From Juglans regia (taxonomy: Eukaryota > Streptophyta > Magnoliopsida > Fagales > Juglandaceae), in NCBI RefSeq assembly GCF_001411555.2, contig NC_049904.1, positions 28,099,370-28,163,369 on the forward strand: a stretch of DNA of 64,000 bases, in the 5' to 3' direction. The notes beneath the pieces are model-generated. The model ran no database searches. It was not told where the DNA came from and worked only from the letters and a program-made list of their open reading frames with translations. This document shows positions 9,324-23,000 of the stretch, in pieces. Position numbers and translations under genes: made by a program. Position 1 is the stretch's first letter. The number at the start of each line of letters is the position of its first letter.

Positions 9324-11888
9324 ATGGTTTCTTCGAGATGGCTTTTCTTCCTCTCCGCCATTCTCATGCTCACAGCTCTAGCCATCGCTCAGTCTGCAGA
9401 ACCCTTGTACCATTTTTGTTTATATGAAAAGGGTAACTACACGTCTAACAGTAACTACGAGACAAATCTCAATCAACTCCTCACCTCCGATGTATCCTCC
9501 GACACCGGTAGTAACTCTGGCTTCTACAATTCCTCGTATGGCCAAAACTCCGACCAAGTACATGCAATCGGGCTTTGTAGAGGCGATGTTAACTCAGATG
9601 TACTCTGTCGTGATTGTCTCAACAGCGCTAAGTCACTTCTCCCACAGCGCTGTCCCAATCAAAAGGAGGCAATTGTGTGGTATGACTACTGTATGTTTCG
9701 CTACTCAAATCGCTCAATTTATGGCGTCTTGGAAACTGCTCCTCCACTCTTTATGTGGAACACCCAAAACGTATCGGCCAATTATGTGGAGCAGTTCAAT
9801 GCTGTTCTGAGGACCTTGTGAAAACCTGACTAGTCAAGCTAAAGATGGTGGTTCTCTCCGCAAGTTTGCTGCAAATAGCGCGAGCGCACCCGAGTTTAAA
9901 ACGTTATATGCACTTGTGCAGTGCACGCCTGATTTGTCTATGGACGACTGCGAAGGTCGCTTACGCGGGGCTAAGGAAGCCATCCCACAATGTTGTAACG
10001 GGAGGATAGGTGGGAGAGTCGTTAGACCCAGCTGTAATATCAGGTTTGAGATGATTCCTTCTTTAACTCTACAACTGATGCGTCAGCACCACCAGCCAAT
10101 AACACTCCTACAACAGGTAATACAGAATTCATTTCTCATATGTATATATATTTATTTATATATATGCCATCATGAATATTATAACTTGACAGTGGAAGAA
10201 ACTCTCAGTTCGATGCATTTCCCTCATTTTCCCAGCACATATATATCTTCGTTTAGTAAAGCTTTCTCTTTTCGTAAAAAATATTATTTTTTTTCCTTTT
10301 TTTTAATGTTTAATTTTTGGTTAAATAAATTACTTGAACTTGAAAAACAAATTACAGAGAACGGTTTAAAAATTGAGAAAAATACACTCAACGTACATTA
10401 ATGCACTGATAATTGTTAAATTGGAAACTATTGATTTGATGCGGGTGAGTACTAGATTGGTATTTTGCTGAAGATCATAATATATGGTTAATCAAGAATG
10501 GAAATTGAGCAATTTGACCCCCCGTTAAAACCCGATCGATTGACAGGATTGTATCGTTTGCATCTGCCTTTGTTTATTCTAAGAATTTTTTATGTTATTG
10601 ATGTGTTTAGTTTATTTCTCATTAGAGTTATTCTATTATCAAACATGTAGATACACCATTCATATCACTTAATTGTAAAATTTAATTTTTAAAATTTAAA
10701 TTTTAAAATTTAAAGTTTCTTTTCTAAATCAAATTATACCATATAAGCAATTTTAGTACTAGTGTGTTATAATCTACACCGACTTAGAATTTTTCTTTCT
10801 CAGTATTATCCAAAGGGAATCCTAATTGCAAAATACAATCTTTTGTGTTTTGTTTAGATGTTAAGAGTATCTCAAATTATTTATAGATTATAGTAAAATA
10901 ATAATAAATTATTTATAATTATTAATAAAATAATTTGAAAATATCTGAAAATAATAATTATATATTCCACACGGAACATACAAGATTGTGTTTTGCAATT
11001 AGTTGTGAAGTAAAGGCTTATGGTTTGCAGGAAGCAAGGGGAATAGTACGTCTCGGACAGTCATCATTATGTTGTAACAATTGTTGCTTCTGTGATACTA
11101 CTGATCGTCATCACCATCTGCATCTATAGGAGAGTGAGGAGGTGGCCATGGGTGAAACCTGAAAGTAAGTACAACTTCAGTTGTACTCTTAATATTTTAT
11201 AGGATAGATTTACTGCTTGCTGTCTCAAAACCACTTATTGTGACAACATCGCCTCATTAAAAAAAAGAGTTTTACTATTTATTAAAATATAAAATAAATA
11301 ATAAAATTTATCTCTTTCTACTAACTTAATTTTTTAGAACAAGTAGTGATTTCATATAATATCAGAGCAGAGGTCCTGAATTCGAATTCTAGCTCTATAC
11401 TCTATCATATTTAATTAAATATTTCGCGTGTTGGGCCACTCATTGAGAGAGAGTCTAACCCACACGTGAGTGAAGTGTTAAAATATAAAATAAATAATAA
11501 AATCTACTTCTTCCCATTAACTTAATCTTTTGGGATAAGTAGTGATTTCACAAATCATTTCTACACATTATATTTTTTTATTATTTTTATTTTATTCTTC
11601 TTAAATTTAATAAATTCTTCTACTCATCATTTATATACTATATATTTGATAAAAAAAAATATAGTACGTAGTGTATGGCCGGAATGATAAATAGAAATTT
11701 TCCTTGTGCATATTTTGAATTTTCAAGTCATTTAATTATCTGTTGGCTTTCTCAAATTAGGTGAACCTGTGGATGAAATAGGAAGCATGGAGTCCTTGCA
11801 GTTCGACTTCGACGCCATAAAAGTTGCTACGGATAAATTTTCTGAAGAAAATAAGCTGGGGCAAGGTGGTTTCGGTGTTGTTTACAAG
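9324..11888 (+). pseudogene. CRK-I: truncated cysteine-rich receptor-like kinase
   Basis: CRKs are plasma-membrane kinases with two extracellular DUF26 (Gnk2-like) domains. Exon 1 (9324-10116) begins MVSSRWLFFLSAILMLTALA, a signal peptide. DUF26-1 has the C-X8-C-X2-C motif (CRGDVNSDVLCRDC). DUF26-2 reads CTPDLSMDDCEGR, with the last Cys changed to Arg. Exon 2 (11031-11164) encodes the membrane span. Exon 3 (11761-11888) encodes [16 protein letters not shown] and the [10 protein letters not shown] loop, ending at a GT donor. Frame breaks occur near 9820, near 10050 and in the membrane exon near 11064, where one base is missing. No later kinase exons follow; a Helitron lies downstream. It differs clearly from CRK-II and CRK-III in sequence. 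Not functional as a receptor. Confidence 0.88.
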
Positions 11889-13824
11889 GTAATTAATGGA
11901 TATAATCTTCTTGAAATTAAAGGGTATCATTAATTAAAGGGTAATTAATAGTTGAACTATCACCCAACAATTTTCTAAAACCATCTTGCTACAGATTCAA
12001 TTCACTAAGCATCACATCTTGTCATCTTGTCAATCCAACTTTAGCACAACACATAAAATGACTTCCAAATATATTCTAAGATCGTTTTACACTAACTAAA
12101 CATAGGTACGGTGCAACTATTTTTTGAGACAATCAAAATAGCTGTTATATAGTTAAGATGATGCATACATCTAAGAGTTATGTTGTTATCTGCGGTATGA
12201 ATGGAAAGGACATTGAATTTTTTGTTGCATTGTTGCCTCCACTGGTCCATGTCTGTAGTAAGTTGCATGGTCCATTGTTTTTCAGAAGTTCTCGTTGCCA
12301 TGTCTTGCAAATAAGGCAAATGCTCCTACATGGATCAAATTTTGAGTGTTTGCATAATTAATACATAAATAAAATCTTTAATAAGCACCAAAAATAGCTA
12401 GAATCATAAATAAATATAACTAGTGTACTTTTGTGATTGTTGTTAACTTGGTTTAAATATTAAAGACGTGTCAACTATATTAAATACTGGTTTTGTATGT
12501 TTAGTTGGGAAGTTTATATGATCGAAAAGCATAAAAGTAAATGAGAATCAAAGTGCAATGATTATCTAGGAAAGAATTGAATTATACTTTGTATTAATCA
12601 CATTAGTTGTTGTGGTAGATTGTCATTGCCTATTGATGCATTGTTATCAAGTGTTTTGCGGATTGAAAAGAGGGAAAAGAAATTCTGGTTTAGATAATAT
12701 TTATAATGGAAGAAATTATATTGTGAGTGCCAGATGGGTTGCATTTCAAGACAAAAGGTTGGAACTGCTTTTTTTTAAGACAAAAGGTTGGAACTGCTAG
12801 TATAAATTGTCATCATTATGAACATTTTATGGGAGTTGTTGGTTGAAAATTGGTACTTGTTTATATTGTTGTTGTTTTTTAACACCACATATGTGAAGAT
12901 TTAATTTATACTTATCGGTATCTTTAAATGTTGGGTTTTTTTTTGGAATGATAAGGTGAATATAGTTGCATAAGGATGAAGTTATCTATTTAAATGTTAA
13001 GTCCTTTAAAATGAAATGTTTCTTGATTCAATATAATGGAACTGAATGTGATTTTTTTTTTTTTTTTTATAATTAACTCATTGTATAACTTAAGACTGAG
13101 ATGATGAGATGATTTAGCTAACTGTTGGGAAGAAGTAAAAGATTTTGTTTCTAACAAGTGGAGATTTGTTCCAAGAATGTAAAATTTTTTAAAATTGAAT
13201 TGTTAGATGTGGAGATAAATTTATTGTAAAAACAAAGAAATCATTGTCTTTGCGTTAGAAAGTTAAGGCTATGAAATGGTATCATTATACATAGCAAAAG
13301 TCATGAAGTATTATTGTAGTTGTTTTAATGAAACAATCAAGTAATCGAAAATAAAAATAAAACTAATGGACTTTATCATGGCTTTGAGAATAAAAAATAA
13401 TATTTGGTGAGAATCGATTAGCATCACAAATGGGAATGGAATCCTTTTTTGACAATAAAATGTTTTTTAATTAGGACCTATAAAAAATTGATATATGAAA
13501 TATATACTACATACTATGACTTGTGACATGCATATATATATATATATATATATTTCATATTGTTTTATATGGAATAGAGTTCATATTTTTGTATTAATTT
13601 GTTAATCATCTCCTGGTTTTTCTTGAAAAGAAACGTAAAATTACATTTATGGGAATGGAAGAATTATAACAAATTCAGGGTTGGATTTTAGGATATTTAT
13701 TAATTTTCTACAGGTATAGAATCATTCAAAAAAAATTAATATCTTTATCAAATTTATTAATTGAATTATACAATTTAGAATGATTGTACGATGATACATG
13801 AATGTTTTAATTAAAAGAGTTGAT
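11889..13824. other. AT-rich spacer, no recognised gene
   Basis: After the CRK-I exon 3 donor I find no kinase exons. A 22-bp direct repeat (12748-12769 and 12777-12798), poly-T runs and an AT microsatellite (about 13530-13551) are present. The left (3') end of the Helitron probably lies here, but no hairpin plus CTRR terminus was confidently identified. Confidence 0.5.
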
Positions 13825-15510
13825 TACCTCGCCAGTATGTTCCATAAGGTTTGCTGCTGTGTAGCCTAAAGCAAGCTCTGCAAGTGGACCAAATAAAACT
13901 GCTGCCAATTGTCCTGTACCATCCACATCCATATATGCTCGAGAACTATAAATAATAAAAGTAGAGCTGTGAGTTCACATGAATAAAAGCCATATATTAT
14001 AGCTTTGATTTGAACAGTTGTGGTTTAAAATTTAAAAATAACATACATACCGCGACTGTGAATTGCTTGTCTTCTTGCAGTGATAGCAAATGAATGTTTC
14101 GTTGTATTCATATCCTGTTCCTTTGTTACATCCAACACAAGACATGTAATAGGAAATTTGATCCAAATCGGCCACAATAATTTTTGCTTTTATCCAAAAT
14201 CTTGGTTTCTACATCACGTTTAGTACACAGAGAGTGGGAATTTAATTATAGGAAAGTGCATGTATTATATTATGATGTTTATACATAGAGAGTATGAATT
14301 TATTGTCAATAGTGCAATTTTATCGTTAGAGGTTGCAATGATTTTAAGAGCTCAGCAACATCACATATCTTAGTTATGGGCTGGGTACCAACGGTTGAGC
14401 CAAATGCGGACGCATTGTGCATGCTTTTTTCAATGATGTCTTCAAGTAATTGATCATTAATTGTTGCCCTTCGAATTAACAAGAAAATGGAAATCATAAA
14501 GAATAATTCTAGAGATTAGATTAATACAATTCATTTTCAGAGTTGTGAGAAATTGTGATTGAGATAGTTAATACACTTTAAGATATATGAACAAATCACT
14601 GAAGTTACAAATTATGTCATATAATAGAAATAGATTGAAAAAGTAATTAAAAAATATGAATTACCACTTTTGTAACTGCACTGCATTAGGAGCAAGAGGA
14701 CTGATTATGAATATGCTTGTTGGGCGAGACGAAAGAGACAGACCTATGTTGGAAGAACATTTCAAAAATAATAGTAGTATATAATATTAAAAAAATGAGA
14801 ACAATTTTATTTAGAGAGAATACCGTTGTAAGATCCAACTTTGAGACGTGTTCCTAGAATGATTGGCTTTGCTAAAATAATTTCAGAAATTTTTTCACAT
14901 TCAGCATGTACAAACCGATCCCACATTGTTAACCATATGGGTTTGAGGCTACAACATTTAAGCAAGATCATGTAGAGATTTAGTGTCGATAAATAAAATG
15001 AAAAAAAATTAAGTCTGAAGTTTTATAATAAGACGTTAACAATTTAGAAAGAATTTTACCTCTCGTCAATAATAAGTATTTCTGGGATTGCTGTTGGTCC
15101 ATATGTTGTATTTATGTCTCGAGGTGATTTAATGTGAATTGCAACCGCCAATAAGTCTAATGATCTAACATATGCATTACTGATGTAATATGATTGAAAG
15201 ATGTTTAGTGTGTCATCGCACAAATCTATATCTTTATCAAACATTGTAGCTTGTAATCGATTGCCCTGTAAAATATGACAGGGTTTTGCGTAAGATTATA
15301 GCCCAGTTTATTGACTAAGTTAAACATGGCTAATAAGAATCATAATAACTAAAAAATGGAACTGAGAGAAAAATCTAATTTTAAGTGATTATATCACAGA
15401 ACAAAAAATAGAGGAAATATAAAAACTTTCTTTTTATAAATACGAATTATGATATGCGTAGTACCTCTGAATCAATTAAAGTTAATTTCTGATACTTGAC
15501 TTTCGTTTGG
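13825..15510 (-). pseudogene. RPA1-like ssDNA-binding protein of the Helitron
   Basis: Intron-split coding pieces read leftward. First is a piece ending KVKYQKLTLIDSE (donor near 15465). Next is an exon at about 15060-15265 (GNRLQATMFDKDIDLCDD onward), an OB-fold segment. Further exons lie near 14825-14945 (IWLTMWDRFVHAECEK), 14670-14745 (LSLSSRPTSIFIISPLAP) and 14320-14480. A zinc-finger exon near 14045-14165 has CVGCNKGTGYEYNETFICYH, the four-Cys-type finger of the RPA70 C-terminus. The last piece, near 13825-13950, has AVLFGPLAELALGYTAANL. Splice sites look plausible, but the first piece is not open to a start codon. Such proteins in plant Helitrons are thought to protect single-stranded intermediates. 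Integrity is uncertain. Confidence 0.72.
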
Positions 15511-15805
15511 GTGACTTTTCAGCTACAATCATCTTCATTTTCCAATTTTCTTGTATTTGGAGTAACATCCTTAATCGATGTGTAAATAGTACGCATCTTG
15601 GAGGCTACTCATATACAAGCGAAGTAAACATATTAGAAAATGCAGTTTATAACATTTATGAGATTTATGCAGTAAATGAATTCACAATATTAAAAAGATA
15701 TATAAAAGAAAATTGACCAAGATGATTCGTATTTTCTATGATAATCACTAAAATTTTAAGAAAGTAGAAGGCATATAATGAAATTACATTACCTATTTAA
15801 GTCTC

Positions 15806-18750
15806 TCATGAATATGCAAGTGTTAACAATTCTTTATAAACAATATTCTTTGTATAGCATTCTTCAGAATCATCATTTGAGACCGGCCTTATTAGAATTT
15901 TTATTGAAGCAACAATTTTTGCTCTTGATAATGATATAGTTGTCCGTGACAAAATACTGGCTGAGGCAAATATATGCCGACAAAATCTAATGTTTGGCCT
16001 TGAGATTTATTTATTGTCATTGCGAAGCAAAGTTTGAAAGGGAATTGTGTTCGCTTGAATGGGAACCCACTACTTTCTTCAGTACTTGGCAAGAATGGAA
16101 TCCTTAGTATAAAAACTTATTTCCCACTGTGGTGACCAATAGCAATTTCTGCATTAATAACGTTGTGATCAAACTTGCGGCAAATAAGACGTGTTCCATT
16201 GCATAATCCTTCTGAATGATCAATGTTTCTAAGTAACATGATAGGACAATATTTCTTAAGCAATAATTCATGAGGTGGAAGGCCACTTGGAGTCAAAGTG
16301 GAAGGCCACTTGGAGTCAAAGTGTTTAAGAAATCCTCCATAATACATTGTTCAGATTTATCTATTGTTTCATTAAAGCTATAATATCGAGCAATTTTACC
16401 AAGAAATTTTTGAATGAGTATAACATTTATTTCATCAACAGAATTGTTCTTCGGTGTTAGAATAACTCGATTCATCATTTCTGACAACTTTTCTGAATAG
16501 TTATGAATATCTTCGAATACAGTATCCATCAAATTATTCAAAGAATCAACATCATTTTTGTAAGGAATAAGCATGCTATCTGGAACTCTGATCTTTTCTT
16601 CAACTGTGACTGGCATTATTACACTGCCAACTTGGAGCAAATAATTTGAAAAAATTGGATCTAATCTTGCTCGCATATTCTCAGTTAATTCAATTTTACT
16701 CAATGCAGGCCATAGGTACGAATAAACTAAACTGACATCAATTTGTTGTTGTCTTGTGCCTTTTCGAACCACAGGCAAAACTTGCCGGAAATCACAGCAA
16801 AACACAATAACTTTGCCACCGAATGTGAATTCTGAATCGTTGATATCTTGTAACATTTTTTTCAGTGCTTCTATAGATTCTTTTCTAGACATAGGTGCTT
16901 CGTCTCATATAATTAATCTTGCAAGACGTATCAATCTTGCAAGACCACTTTGTTTACTAATAATGCATGTACTATTTTTATCAAGATCCAACGGAAGCTT
17001 AATTCTTGAATATCCTGTTCGACCTCCTGGCAAAATCGATACAGCAACACCAAACAATACAGTTGCAAGTGCAATTAATTGTTTTGATCTAACTGAAGCA
17101 AGGAGCGCTTTATATAGATATGTCTTTCCTATGCCACCTAGGTCATTGATAAAAAATGCAGCGGGTTGGTTTGAGAAGACTTTTTCCAAGATTGAATTGT
17201 ATGCATTTTGTTATTGATGATTAAGAGCTGTTGAAGCGAAGAGATCTTCCTTCGGAATTACAACTGCCGATTCATCATTGATCTCTCTAGATTCAGTTTG
17301 GTCGTCATCAAAAGAAACATTATTATCTACCAAATTAAATGTGTTGATGTCTTTCTCCATAGATTTAAGAATGGAAGAAATATTTCATAAAACTTAAATC
17401 TTGATTTCTGCTAAGTTTGTACTATCTTCTTGAAAATATATTGACATATCTTGCTCAAACCATTCCCAAATTTCTCTTAGATTTGTTGGATTACAATAAA
17501 CAAGAATTGTTGCAAATAACCACCTCAAACTGTATGGCATTTGATACAGAGATGCTTCTTGCAAAGAATCTTCCAGATTACTATCTTTTTATAATAGACC
17601 ATGCAAGGTAGCTGCTTCACGAAATGTTGGTGCCACTACACTATTAACTATCTTGAGATGATCAAATGATAAAGGACCTCTTATATGATTTAATAAAATC
17701 TGTAGATAATATATTTCTCCTTCAAATGGGCTTGCTGCGACAATTTGGCCTATAACACTTTTCTTTCTTCTAGGACTCCACATTTTGTGTTGTTGACTCC
17801 AAACAAAAGTTTCAGGAAATTCTTTGTATAACGATGTTTGCTCAGTTTCATTTGTTTGGTTTGTTGAAAAGAATTCTGTTAACATTGATTTCGTAGAGCG
17901 ATCAGAGGTTAGAACATTGGTCAAATCTTCATGAGGGCGAAAAGCTACCAAATGTTGATCTTCATGATGGAGATGCAAACTATACATAGATGGATACATT
18001 TCGTTAAGAATAAAACCATATATTCTCCACATGGCTTCAGGTGGAGAAATTCATCGGGCTGATTGGAATTGTTGAATTTCATCTTTGTCATGAGTAATTT
18101 GTTCAGAAATCAAATTAAAAGCGACACGATCATGGCCTTTATAGATATACTTATAAAGGTATTTCACATCCTTGATCGTAAAACAAATCTCTACATTAAT
18201 GTGAGAATCAAATTTTACAACAAGATATGGATTATAAGGAACAACCCAACGATTATCCAAGCCTTTGTCCCTGACCTTGGCAATAACTCCATTTTTGCAT
18301 TGCCTATACTGTGGAAAACAATCAACTCCAACTATTGTACTGGATGCGAAGTGTTTTGGATAATGGTTTTTACAACAACCATTTTTGTTCATACAGACAT
18401 TGGTTGGATTTAATATTCCACAGGGGCCATGTATCATATGCTTCACAACTGCTTTGTATAAATGTGGATTTTTATTTTGATTAGGGATTTCTGCAGAGAC
18501 AATCTCATCGAAAGTTTCAAGAGCATGAACTTTCCAATCTCTTTGCAATATAATTAAGAAATGAGCATGTGGTAATCCTCTTTTTTTATGTTCAATTACA
18601 TAAACATAAGCATAAACTTTTCTAAAGAGATTCATGACGGACAAAGTTTTTCTAAAATCCTCATTGATCAACAGACAACTACGAATCTGATCTCTGGCTG
18701 CCGTTTGGTTGAGGATTTGAGATTCATGATGGATGAAGTTTTTCAATATC
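15806..18750 (-). pseudogene. Helitron Rep/PIF1-like helicase, N-terminally truncated and interrupted
   Basis: The Rep part (18746-18051) contains KKRGLPHAHFLIIL, the HUH nickase motif. It also has KYLYKYIYKGHDRV, matching the Rep tyrosine region. The helicase part has Walker A-type GGIGKTYLYK near 17110, DEAPMSRKE (Walker B) near 16900, CCDFRQVLPVVRKG, and the C-terminal [19 protein letters not shown] near 16000. The last stretch, [18 protein letters not shown], ends at a TGA at 15806. Breaks include a stop near 18050, a Trp-to-stop change (TGA) immediately before DEAPMS, a 23-bp tandem duplication at 16275-16320 that shifts the frame, and another shift near 15935. The usual N-terminal extension is missing beyond 18750. 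Family assignment is firm; the copy is dead. Confidence 0.88.
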
Positions 18751-19130
18751 TATTTGCTAGTTTTCCTGTACTTGAAAAATTGGAGCTAAGCAAATGCAAT
18801 CAATTAATGAAGAATATAATGATTTCTAGTACACGGCTTGAACAACTTGTCTTAAACAACTTGTCTTCTCCTTTACAAGTCCTTTATGCCTAAAGCAGGT
18901 CAAACTATCTTTTGAACGAGTAGGAGTACAAGAGTGCTAGCCTTGAATTCCAGCTTGGAATTAGCAATGCTCTATGGTTTGATAAATTGTGTCAATTTCT
19001 TAAGAAGCTCAAGCGCTCCAATGGATTAAAATTGGTTGTCTGTTGCAAAAAGAATATCATTATTCATGAAAAACTGAGAGAAATCTTGCTTCAGCCATTT
19101 TGCAATCTCAATTCTTCTAATATATTTGTA
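18715..19130 (+). pseudogene. F-box/LRR (FBD-type) protein fragment
   Basis: On the + strand, leucine-rich repeat sequence reads FASFPVLEKLELSKCNQL, then STRLEQLVLNNLSSPLQVL. After a stop and frame change it continues SLEFQLGISNALWFDKL and IIIHEKLREILLQPFCNLN. This resembles the LRR portion of plant F-box/LRR proteins, which select substrates for SCF ubiquitin ligases. No F-box is present, and the fragment abuts the truncated 5' side of the Helitron Rep gene in the opposite orientation. It may be a captured gene piece or an older remnant; the Helitron border is not resolved. Confidence 0.6.
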
Positions 19131-19272
19131 AAACGAGAAATGATATTTATAAATAATAATTATAGAATGCGCAGGCGTCACATACTTCTTTAAAAAAAAT
19201 GAAATTTATGCAAAAAATAAATAAATAAATAAATCTATTCATTTTTTAAAAAAAATGCATGACACTAGATTC

Positions 19273-19367
19273 ATAAACCCAAGAGGTATTTGGCTTTATC
19301 ATATCTTGGTGTGAAGAAAAAAAGAGAAGAAAACTCACAATGGCTCCACAAATACGAATTATGATGT
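19273..19367. repeat. CRK far-upstream duplicon U2, left piece
   Basis: This matches 40308-40410 upstream of CRK-III (AAACCCAAGAGGTA, TTTATCATATCTTGG, GAAGAAAAAAAGAG). The match resumes after the CACTA and hAT insertions at 25752. Confidence 0.8.
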
Positions 19368-19399
19368 CACTACAAGAAATAGGGCCTTTTCCGGTGTAA

Positions 19400-19830
19400 A
19401 AAATCGTCTCAAATAATCCTTAAAATCGCTGCAAAAAACCTTTCACAGCGATTTATACTGCACCGGACATTCATCGCAATTGTTGACTCACTTAAAAGTT
19501 AAACCAACGAAGCCCAAAAATCGTCGCAAAAAATGTTTATTCGCAGCGATTTGTTTCGTTGCTAATATTGCAAATTACGCTGCAAATAACGTTCATATTT
19601 CAGCTCTTCATCGCTACGAAAAAGTATTTGTAGCGTTTTATATCGCTGTGAATACACAAAATATCGCCGCAAATATCTTCATATTATTTGCAGCATGTTA
19701 AAAAATCGATGTGAATAATATTTGCAGCGGTTAAAATCGCTGCAAATAAGATTGTCTATTTTCCAGTGGGTAAGTGTCGCTGCAATTGACTAGTTGCGAC
19801 GATATGTAGTCGCTGCAAATAGTCTGATTT
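19400..19830. repeat. CACTA left subterminal repeat array
   Basis: Roughly ten degenerate copies of ATCGCTGCAAAT occur in both orientations. Examples lie near 19427, 19521, 19573, 19662, 19718, 19736, 19770 and 19811. Such arrays in the first few hundred bases are typical transposase-binding regions. Confidence 0.8.
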
Positions 19831-20040
19831 GACAAAAAATTATTTCCGGCGAACTGTACTGGTCGGAAATGATGTTTTGAAAAAAAAAAAAAAAAATGCA
19901 CAAAACAGAATGAATAAAAAATATAATGCACATCCAAATTATATTCACTATGAAATTTATGGGTGGCCACACAAAGCTCAAACTATATAAATTGCAATTT
20001 AGTATTTATATCAAACATTTAGAATGAACTATATATACAA

Positions 20041-23000
20041 CCACACCACCTTATATAACCAAGAAAATCTCTAAATTCAATTCCCACATCTTTTCTTTTT
20101 TCACATTACCTAGCTCCACTCAATATATGTATAAACAACTAAATCAAAAAAACACCCAAACAAGAAAGGGTGCTCACATGCAACAACTTTACATGACTAA
20201 AGCAGAGTTATTTTTCAGGACCATATTTTATTTTGTTATTACAAAATCAAACCAAAGCATATGGGATAATTTCAATTTAGTTTTGTGCATGCTCAGGCAG
20301 TTATCTTGTTGAAAATATCTAGGATGTTTGAATATCTAATCCTTTAAAATACCATTCACCAATACCAAGAATCAAATGGAAGGCATCCAATTGAATTCTC
20401 TAGTTATACTGTTAAGTATACTAACAGTGACATTAACTACACAATGTGATCACTTATCTCAGATTGATGGAAGAAACTATACCATTCACAGACAAAAAAT
20501 CAATAAAACTACTCTCCTCTTAGTATAATTATCAATGCATTTTACTAAAAACAGGAAGAAGAAAGACAAACCATATCAAACCTGCAGCAGCCCTCAAGCT
20601 AGAAACTAAATCACAATCAGCTTCATCTCTTCATCTCTTCTTCTCCAACTACAATGTGGCTAGGGAATAAGTGGAGCCAGCTAATACTAGGATTCCCATT
20701 TCCAATATTTCCCGAGAACACAAGCAATCAAGCCAAATCTGAGCACATATCATAAAGGGCATGAGTACTAGAGAGAATATGATATTTTCTTACTATTAGA
20801 CAGACAGAGAAAGTGACATTAATGTAATACTGGTTGGTCACCTAATTTGGGTTGGAGAAAAACATCAGAGAAATATATCATTTGCTCAAAAGAGAATCAA
20901 AGAGAACAAAAGTAGTCCTTGGTGACTGGTGTTATTATATTTAATGACTAAAAAATCTGATTAAGAGTACAATACAACACAAGCTTCCACTTCTTGACTC
21001 TAAGTTTGCCCACCACATTCTAACTCCTGCATTTTATTAATCTACATCAACCGCGTACTCAATTCAATCCAACTTCAAGTATAATACTCCTTCTCCATAT
21101 ATTTACAATAACAACCCAACGACTTCACCATTCAACTCAATCACACAATTGTAAACTCAACAACATTTTACACTTCACACAATAGTTGTTTAATCTTGGT
21201 TTAGAATCAAGATAAGGCCCATGAGTCACTTGGAAGTCTCAATAATAATGTCTAACAGGAGAGGCTAAGTTTCTTGGTGAGGTTTCATGGTGTCAAAGCA
21301 TGAGAATTGTGGTCTCATGCTTGTCCACCACATTTCCTACATTAAAAGTAAAGTAGAACCATGAATGAAGCCTATTCAGATGAAGAAAAATAGGGAAAAT
21401 CTAAGGGAACACATGTAAAACCAAAACTAAGTTTACCTAGTATTTACACTTCAGATAGTTATATACAAATGGCTAGATGAAAACTGATTTTGACAAGAAG
21501 TTTATTATGTATGTCTCAATTTTTTAGTAGTCTAGCATGTCACAAATTGATAGATGTAACTAAATTGAATTTACATAGGAAAGGGAAAGAACACGGGCTG
21601 ATTATAATCACCTCACAACTCTATGTGAACAGGGGCTGATTTAGAGGACCAAAAATTACTATCTGACTATGTGAACTAAATTTGCTCAAGGAATATGTAC
21701 TTTAAAGTTTAAAAGGTACTAAAATAGAGCCATAAATAACATAATATAGAGTAAAAAGACTAGTTACAATGTCTTAAAAAAATCCCAGTTGGAAGCAAGT
21801 CTGGAGAAGAAACAGTTTTTGGAGAAGAACATAATTCAATGCCATAGAACATATTTGCTAGAACATATTTACTTGCTAATACCATAAAAACTCATAGAAG
21901 CATATATGCTAGAACACTCTGCCCACCTCTTTTAATACTCATTCACATTCAACAAGTAATTGATTCCAATTCTTGTAATAAAAATAAAGAAAAAGGAAAG
22001 GAAGTGGTACCATGAGGGAGAAGGCTAGAGGATGGTTTATCCAAGCCAAAACCAAGAAATTTATAAGTATCCGGACATATTAAAGAAATTTATAAATTTC
22101 TTTTAATACTCATCCACCACAGAATCCAACAATGAGCTTCATAACAATATTACCAGCAGATCCATAATGAGAATTCAAAAAGCCCACTAAAGATCATAGG
22201 TTAGAATATAGATAATAAACCCTTATAAACAATGCTGAAGCTACAATGCCGCAAAAAATCTAATAAACCCTTGTAAGTTTCTAGGAATTTGCAGTGAATT
22301 CTTTATCCAAAAAATAAGGTCTAACAGGGTAAAATGTTGAAATACTTAAAAAATGTTACATGGATTGTATACTCCTAATCCAATTGGTAAACTTTTGAGG
22401 CGCTATAGTAGGAATCCACCTTTTCCCTTACCAAATTCCAACTGCTACCATATTTTATAGTTAATGCATTTGTATCAAAAGATCAGAGTTCCATCATTAT
22501 AATCTATAATGAGCCTTCATCTAAGAAATTGAATGGTGTATTTTTCTATGATATGAAACAAAGGAAAGCCAAATAATTACTTGATTTTATTTCTTCAACA
22601 ATTATTCAGTTCGTATACTAACCAAGTCTAACAAAATATTAGACGTCTTAAAATCACGATAGATGAAAACTGATTTTGACAAGAAGTTTATTATATATGT
22701 CTCGATTTCTCAGTACTCTAGCATGTCACAAAATTATAGATGTAACTAAATTAAATTTACAAAGGAAAGTGAAAGAACAGGGGCTGATTAGAGGCTAGAA
22801 ATTAGAATGCTAAGCTTGAAAGCAAACTTTTTCTTCACAAGTTGGACTTCTAAATATAAGTAGCCTTAACCAATAAAAAATCAGAAATAGCTTCTTTTTG
22901 GAAAGTTATAAAATAACTACAAAAGAAAGAGTCCCGTGGGAAGTACCTTTACTCAATTAAGGAGACTTAGATATGGTAACCATCAAATGATCTTGAAAAC

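Larger units (their letters stand above)
13825..18750 (-). mobile_element. Helitron with Rep/helicase and RPA1-like genes
   Basis: Minus-strand coding remnants of a Rep/PIF1-type helicase (upstream) and an RPA1-like single-stranded DNA-binding protein (downstream) lie in the same orientation. This is the usual gene set of plant autonomous Helitrons, which move by rolling-circle replication. Ends (5' TC, 3' hairpin-CTRR) were not located, so the limits are those of coding similarity. The N-terminal part of Rep is missing and F-box/LRR sequence begins directly beyond it. Confidence 0.8.
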
